A program made the translations under genes and the position numbers. This document shows positions 59,732 to 64,000 of a DNA stretch of 64,000 bases, one piece after another. The stretch is from Bog-793 sp963785415 (lineage in GTDB: Bacteria > Actinomycetota > Acidimicrobiia > Acidimicrobiales > Bog-793), in the NCBI GenBank assembly GCA_963785415.1, contig CAWAVB010000001.1, positions 1,798,001-1,862,000 of the forward strand, read 5' to 3'. The notes beneath the pieces are model-generated. The model searched no databases, had not been told where the DNA came from, and saw only the letters and a program-made list of their open reading frames with translations. Every line of letters begins with the position of its first letter. Position 1 is the stretch's first letter.

Positions 59732-60622
59732 GTGACCTGGGAGTTCGACGCGTTCGTCCAGGCGCTCGGGGCGTCGTCGCCGGCGACCGTCCGGGCGTAC
59801 CGCTCGGACGTCGACTCGTTCGCCGGGTGGGCGGCCCGGTCCGGGGTCACGGGGCCCGCCGACGTCGACCGGCTGCTCCTCCGCCGGTACCTCGCGTACC
59901 TCGCGACCCGCGGCTACGAGCGCCGGTCGGTCGCTCGCAAGGCGGCCGCCCTGCGCCGCTACTTCGCCTTCGCCAAGCGGCGGGGGCTCATCGCGGACGA
60001 CCCGTCGCGCCGCCTGACCGCCTCCTCGGGCGAGGGGCGCCTGCCCCGCGTGCTCTCGCCCGCCGAGCTCGACGCCCTCCTCGAGGGCTCACCGGACGCG
60101 GCACCTCCCGACGATCCCCGCGCCGAGGCGACCAGGCGGCGCGACGACGCCGTGCTCGAGCTCCTCTACGGCTCCGGCCTGCGGGTGAGCGAGTGCTGCG
60201 GGCTCGACGCCGACGGGCTCGACCTCACCGGCGGGACCGTCACCGTCTGGGGCAAGGGCGGCAAGCAGCGGCGGGTGCCGATGAGCGAGCCGTCCGTCGA
60301 CGCCTGCCGGAGCTACCTCGGCTCGGCCCGGGCGGTCCTTTGCGGGCCCGAGTCGCCGCCGCAGGCGGTCTTTTTGAACTCGCGGGGCCGGCGTCTCGGG
60401 CCCCGCGACGTGCGCCGCATCATCGACCGGCGCACGGTCGTGCCGACGCACCCGCACGCCTTGCGCCACACCTACGCCACGCACCTGCTCGACGGGGGCG
60501 CGGACCTGCGTGTCGTCCAGGAGCTCCTCGGGCACTCGAGCCTCAAGACGACGCAGCGCTACACGCACGTCTCCAAAGAGCGCCTCGTTGGCGTCTACAA
60601 GAAGGCCCACCCGAGGGCCTGA
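59732..60622 (+). CDS. xerC: Tyrosine recombinase XerC/XerD type
   Basis: 296 aa from GTG 59732. N-terminal SAM-like core-binding domain (FVQALGASSPATVRAYRSDV). Catalytic residues: Arg in YGSGLRVSECCGL, Lys in WGKGGKQRRVP, HALRHTYATHLL (His-x-x-Arg), LLGHSSLKTTQRYTHV (His, Tyr). Full length, so the likely chromosome dimer-resolution enzyme; position before rpsB is typical of actinobacterial xerC. It contrasts with the truncated recombinase at 25893-26401. Confidence 0.92.
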   Translation: MTWEFDAFVQALGASSPATVRAYRSDVDSFAGWAARSGVTGPADVDRLLLRRYLAYLATRGYERRSVARKAAALRRYFAFAKRRGLIADDPSRRLTASSGEGRLPRVLSPAELDALLEGSPDAAPPDDPRAEATRRRDDAVLELLYGSGLRVSECCGLDADGLDLTGGTVTVWGKGGKQRRVPMSEPSVDACRSYLGSARAVLCGPESPPQAVFLNSRGRRLGPRDVRRIIDRRTVVPTHPHALRHTYATHLLDGGADLRVVQELLGHSSLKTTQRYTHVSKERLVGVYKKAHPRA

Positions 60623-60755
60623 CCGCTGCCGCCATGCGAGCGGCTACCATGCTCCCGAGGCCCGCCCGGGTCTCACGACCAATCGGCCGGACGTGCCCAC
60701 GGTCGCCTCACGGCGCGACGTCCGGTTCAGCAGAACCGTTGGGAAGGAGCGACGC

Positions 60756-61544
60756 GTGGCCGTCGTCACGATGAAGCAACTGCTCGAGGCGGGGGTCCAC
60801 TTCGGACACCAGACCCGCCGCTGGAACCCGAAGATGAAGCGCTTCCTCTATGGCGAGCGCAGCGGCATCTACATCATCGACCTCCACCAGACCCTCGCCC
60901 GGATCGAGATCGCCTACGCGTTCGTGCGCGATCTCGTGGGGACGGGCGGGACTCTCCTGTTCGTCGGCACGAAGAAGCAGGCCCAGGACCCGGTGGCCGA
61001 GTACGCGACGGCCTGCGGCATGCCGTACGTGAACGAGCGCTGGCTCGGCGGGATGCTGACGAACTTCGAGACTGTCTCGGGGCGTGTCCGCAAGCTCGGC
61101 GAGCTCGAGGCGGCGCGTGACTCGGGCGAGTTCGACGCGCTGCCGAAGAAGGAGGCGCTCATGCTGCGGCGCGAACTCGTGAAGCTCGAGCGCAACCTGG
61201 GCGGTATCCGGCGCCTGACGAAGCTGCCGAACGCCCTGTTCGTCATCGACACGAAAAAGGAGCACATCGCCGTGACCGAAGCGAACAAGCTCGGTATCCC
61301 GGTGATCGCCATCGTCGATTCGAACTGCGACCCGGACATCATCAACTACGTCATCCCAGGGAACGACGACGCCATCCGCTCCGGCCGCCTGCTGTGCCGC
61401 GTGATGTCCGACGCGGTGACCGAGGGCCGGTTCATCTACTCACGGCGCGCCGCGGCGAACCTCGCGGTCGCCGGCGGTCCGGAGCCGATAGCGCGCCGCA
61501 CGCGGGACGAGTTCGCGACGGCCGCGCCGGCGGTGGAGGTCTGA
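60756..61544 (+). CDS. rpsB: 30S ribosomal protein S2
   Basis: 262 aa from GTG 60756 (GGGAAGGAGCGACGC upstream). VTMKQLLEAGVHFGHQTRRWNP, RSGIYIIDLHQTL and LFVIDTKKEHIAVTEANKLG ... PVIAIVDSNCDPD are diagnostic. TACCAT at 60645-60650 is a possible -10. Heads rpsB-tsf-pyrH-frr. Confidence 0.97.
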   Translation: MAVVTMKQLLEAGVHFGHQTRRWNPKMKRFLYGERSGIYIIDLHQTLARIEIAYAFVRDLVGTGGTLLFVGTKKQAQDPVAEYATACGMPYVNERWLGGMLTNFETVSGRVRKLGELEAARDSGEFDALPKKEALMLRRELVKLERNLGGIRRLTKLPNALFVIDTKKEHIAVTEANKLGIPVIAIVDSNCDPDIINYVIPGNDDAIRSGRLLCRVMSDAVTEGRFIYSRRAAANLAVAGGPEPIARRTRDEFATAAPAVEV

Positions 61545-61545
61545 G

Positions 61546-62346
61546 ATGGCCGAGGTCACGGCACAGGACGTGAAGACGCTGCGCGCCGCGACGGGTGCGG
61601 GGATCCTCGACGCGCGCCGCGCGCTCATCGAGACGGACGGCGACTTCGAGAAGGCGAAGCGTTGGCTGCGCGAGCAGGGCCTTGCCGGATCCGCGAAGCG
61701 CGCCGGACGCGAGCGTTCCGAGGGCGCCGTCGCCGTCGTCGTCGACGGGGCCAAGGGTGTCGCCGCCGTCGTCGCGCTGGAGTGCGAAACGGACTTCGTG
61801 GCGAAATCGGCGGACTTCGTCCGTCTCGTCGACACCCTCGCCGAGGCGCTCGCGTCCGGCGGCGAGGAGGCGCTCAACGCCCACGCTGACAGCGTCGACG
61901 AGCTGAAGGTCACGCTGAAAGAGAACATCGCCGTCGGGGGCCACGCCCGTTTCGAGGCCGAACCGGGGGCGGTGCTCGAGAGCTACCTCCATGTCCAGAA
62001 CGGGCGCGGCGTGAACGGGGTGCTCGTCGAGCTCGTCGGGGGGACCGCCTCGCTCGCCCACGACGTCGCGGTCCACATCGCCTTCGGTCGTCCCGAGTAC
62101 CTCGCCCGGGACGACGTGCCTGCCGACGTGATCGCCGCCGAACGCGAGACGATCCTCGCCACCACCCGCAACGAAGGCAAACCCGAGGCGCAGCTCGAAA
62201 AGATCGTCGAAGGCCGCCTGAACGGATGGTTCAAGGAGCACGTCCTGCTCGAACAGCCGTATGCGCGCGACGAGAAGGTGTCGATATCCGGGCTCCTCGG
62301 TTCGGCCGTCGTCCGCCGGTTCGCCCAGGTCGTCGTCGGGACGTGA
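61546..62346 (+). CDS. tsf: Elongation factor Ts
   Basis: 266 aa. UBA-like N-terminus with VKTLRAATGAGILDARRALIE; the core has CETDFVAKSADFVRLVDTLA and HIAFGRPEYL. C-terminal part includes LLEQPYARDEKVSISGLL. GDP/GTP exchange factor for EF-Tu. One base separates it from rpsB, and it overlaps pyrH by 4 nt (GTGA). Confidence 0.97.
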   Translation: MAEVTAQDVKTLRAATGAGILDARRALIETDGDFEKAKRWLREQGLAGSAKRAGRERSEGAVAVVVDGAKGVAAVVALECETDFVAKSADFVRLVDTLAEALASGGEEALNAHADSVDELKVTLKENIAVGGHARFEAEPGAVLESYLHVQNGRGVNGVLVELVGGTASLAHDVAVHIAFGRPEYLARDDVPADVIAAERETILATTRNEGKPEAQLEKIVEGRLNGWFKEHVLLEQPYARDEKVSISGLLGSAVVRRFAQVVVGT

Positions 62347-63104
62347 CGTCCCGACACGACGGCCCGGCTGTCGTCGCTGCCGCGGCGCCCCGCTGGCGGC
62401 GCGCCGTCCTGAAGATCAGCGGGGAGGCCTTTGCCAGCTCGGCGTCGGACGAAATGATCGACGCCACGACGGTCAGCCGGATCGCCAAGGAGATCGCCGA
62501 GATGACCGACGAGCTCGGCGTGCAGCTCGCCATCATGATCGGCGGCGGCAACATCTGGAGGGGCCAGTCCGGGGCGGGCGGAGGCATCGACCGCGCCACC
62601 TCGGACACGATGGGGATGCTCGGTACCGTCATCAACGCGCTTGCCCTCCAGGACGCGATCGAGCGTCAGGGGCGCCCGACGCGCGTGCTCTCGGCGATCC
62701 ACATGGCCGAGGTATGCGAGCCCTACATCCGGCGCCGGGCGATCCGCCACCTCGAGAAGGGTCGGGTCGTCATCTTCGCGGCGGGCATGGGGAATCCGTA
62801 CTTCACGACGGATACGCCGGCCGCGCTGCGCGCGGCCGAGATCGAGGCGGAGGTGATCCTCAAAGGGACGCATTCCGGGGTCGACGGCGTGTACAGCGCC
62901 GATCCCCGCCTCGAACCCTCGGCCACCCGCTACACCGAGGTGGGCTTCATGGAGATCATCTCCCGCGACCTACGGGTGATGGACCTCACGGCAATCACGT
63001 TCTGCAAGGACAACGGGCTGCCCGTCCTCGTGTTCGACCTGATGACGCCCGGGAACATCCGGGGGGCCCTCGCCGGCGAGCAGATCGGTACGCTGATCAG
63101 ATGA
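62343..63104 (+). CDS. pyrH: Uridylate kinase
   Basis: 253 aa from GTG 62343. Amino-acid-kinase fold: RRAVLKISGEAFA, LAIMIGGGNIWRG, VIFAAGMGNPYFTTDTPAALRA and ILKGTHSGVDGVYSADPRL; ends LVFDLMTPGNIRGALAGEQIGT. Converts UMP to UDP. The first ~15 residues are extra compared with many homologues. The larger upstream frame overlaps tsf and is rejected. Confidence 0.96.
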   Translation: MTSRHDGPAVVAAAAPRWRRAVLKISGEAFASSASDEMIDATTVSRIAKEIAEMTDELGVQLAIMIGGGNIWRGQSGAGGGIDRATSDTMGMLGTVINALALQDAIERQGRPTRVLSAIHMAEVCEPYIRRRAIRHLEKGRVVIFAAGMGNPYFTTDTPAALRAAEIEAEVILKGTHSGVDGVYSADPRLEPSATRYTEVGFMEIISRDLRVMDLTAITFCKDNGLPVLVFDLMTPGNIRGALAGEQIGTLIR

Positions 63105-63673
63105 CGGCTGACGCGATCATCGAGGAGGCGATCGCCGATGCCCGCGAGAAGATGGTCCGTGCGGTCGAGCACGCCAAGGGGGAGTTCGGCGCCATCCGCA
63201 CGGGCCGCGCCGCGCCGGTCCTCGTCGAGAAGCTGAAAGTTGACTACTACGGCGCCGAGACCGCCCTGCAGAGCATCGCCGGGATCACCGTGCCCGAGGC
63301 GCGCACGCTCGTCATCCACCCCTACGACAAGGGCGCGATCAAGGCGATCGAGAAAGCAATCCAGGCCTCGGACCTCGGCTTGAACCCGTCGAACGACGGC
63401 GAGGTCATCCGGTTGTCGTTCCCGCAGCTGAACGAGGAACGCCGGCGCGAGCTCGTGAAGGTGGTCCGTCAGCGCGCCGAGGAGGGCCGGGTCGCCGTCC
63501 GCAACGTCCGCCGGCACGCGCGCCACGAACTCGAGACCCACGAGCACGAGGGCGCGGTCTCCGTCGACGACGTCGAGCGCGCCGACAAGGAGCTCGACAA
63601 GCTGACCCACGAGTTCGTCACCGAGATCGACCGGCTCCTCACCCACAAGGAGCAGGAGCTGCTGGAGGTCTGA
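63101..63673 (+). CDS. frr: Ribosome recycling factor
   Basis: 190 aa from ATG 63101, overlapping pyrH by 4 nt. REKMVRAVEHAKGEFGAIRTGRA split over KMVRAVEHAKGEF and IRTGRA, PEARTLVIHPYDKGAIKAIEKAI, GLNPSNDGEVIRLSFPQLNEERR and the C-terminal HTEL-type helix. Splits post-termination ribosomes with EF-G. A gap of 50 nt separates it from the next gene. Confidence 0.97.
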   Translation: MTADAIIEEAIADAREKMVRAVEHAKGEFGAIRTGRAAPVLVEKLKVDYYGAETALQSIAGITVPEARTLVIHPYDKGAIKAIEKAIQASDLGLNPSNDGEVIRLSFPQLNEERRRELVKVVRQRAEEGRVAVRNVRRHARHELETHEHEGAVSVDDVERADKELDKLTHEFVTEIDRLLTHKEQELLEV

Positions 63674-63723
63674 CGTCGGGTTTCCGCCCGAGCCATCAGG
63701 GTGCGCAGCGGAGGGAACGCAAA

Positions 63724-64000
63724 GTGGAAGACGACGAAAAGCGGACCCGCGGCGACGATTCGCCCGAGGCCGCCGACCGGGACGACCCGGAGGCCGGCGA
63801 GACCCCGGTCCGGCCTCCCGCCGCACCGGGCGACGAGGTCCGCGTCGTCGCCGTCGAGGCCGCCGTCGCGGCCGGTCTCGTTCCCGAGCGCCGTCCCCCC
63901 TCCCCGGACGAAGCGGGGGCGCGGCGCGAGTTCGGCCCCTTGGAGGCCGGCGAGGGCGCGTCCTACGAGCTGCCGGACTGGACGGCGCCGCCCACGGGCC
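63724..64000 (+). CDS. N-terminal part of a gene at the cdsA position (3' end outside window)
   Basis: GTG 63724 with GGAGGGAACG eight bases upstream opens a frame that runs to the window end. The ~92 visible residues are Asp/Glu/Pro/Ala/Arg-rich and disordered (VEDDEKRTRGDDSPEAADRD), with no membrane segment yet. In actinobacteria cdsA (phosphatidate cytidylyltransferase) follows frr, often with a long disordered cytoplasmic N-terminus, so that is the best guess from position only. Confidence 0.6.
   Translation, partial: MEDDEKRTRGDDSPEAADRDDPEAGETPVRPPAAPGDEVRVVAVEAAVAAGLVPERRPPSPDEAGARREFGPLEAGEGASYELPDWTAPPTG

Overview
The window is a high-GC chromosomal segment of an actinobacterium, most likely class Acidimicrobiia. 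Four things point there. The housekeeping gene order is actinobacterial (smc-ftsY-ffh-rpsP-khpA-rimM-trmD-rplS, tig-clpP-clpX, mreBCD-mrdA-rne-rplU-rpmA-obgE-proBA, rpsB-tsf-pyrH-frr). There is a DUF2469 gene and an mtrA-mtrB-lpqB-like operon. GTG and TTG starts are frequent. There is also a secreted poly-Thr protein with GYW.....G.VY.(F/Y)GDA..LGS repeats, a style common in Acidimicrobiia. The class is inferred; no rRNA is present.

Layout: 1-9.9 kb is a forward information-processing run: mutM (cut by the window edge), smc, ftsY, ffh, rpsP, a KH protein, rimM, trmD, rplS and a DUF2469 gene. 9.9-17.6 kb holds envelope and secreted proteins, a luciferase-like oxidoreductase, an SGNH hydrolase, a class IV aminotransferase, a nucleotidyltransferase and an Nfu-type Fe-S protein, interrupted by a complete IS1182-like element. 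17.7-26.7 kb is an accessory island: a complete IS30-like element, a chimeric LmbE/G1-peptidase remnant, a long non-coding leader, a repeat-rich secreted protein, a TasA/camelysin-like protein, a SipW/ER-type signal peptidase, a small gene split by a stop codon, a truncated tyrosine recombinase and a degraded hpt tail. 26.7-33.3 kb has mixed metabolic genes (chbG-like, purE, PAP2 phosphatase, RecB-like nuclease, hydrolase, DedA) and a divergent two-component pair. 33.6-52.2 kb is conserved core: two tRNAs, glucokinase, protein quality control (tig, clpP, clpX), folC, ndk, the cell-shape operon, RNase E/G, L21, L27, Obg and proline synthesis. 52.2-64 kb carries a secreted GH25-like wall protein, class II DAHP synthase, nadD-rsfS, mtrAB-lpqB, xerC, and rpsB-tsf-pyrH-frr leading into a cut gene at the cdsA position.

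The most interesting region is 20.2-25.5 kb. Two secreted proteins share an almost identical SipW-class signal peptide, and a Ser-His signal peptidase with an unusual repetitive cytoplasmic extension follows them. Both secreted-protein genes are preceded by copies of a ~50-nt sequence that can fold with compensatory changes, followed in each case by an unrelated-sequence hairpin at the same position. I read this as a self-contained surface-fibre or matrix secretion module with its own candidate cis-acting RNA element. It sits between mobile-element scars and shows several signs of recent recombination.
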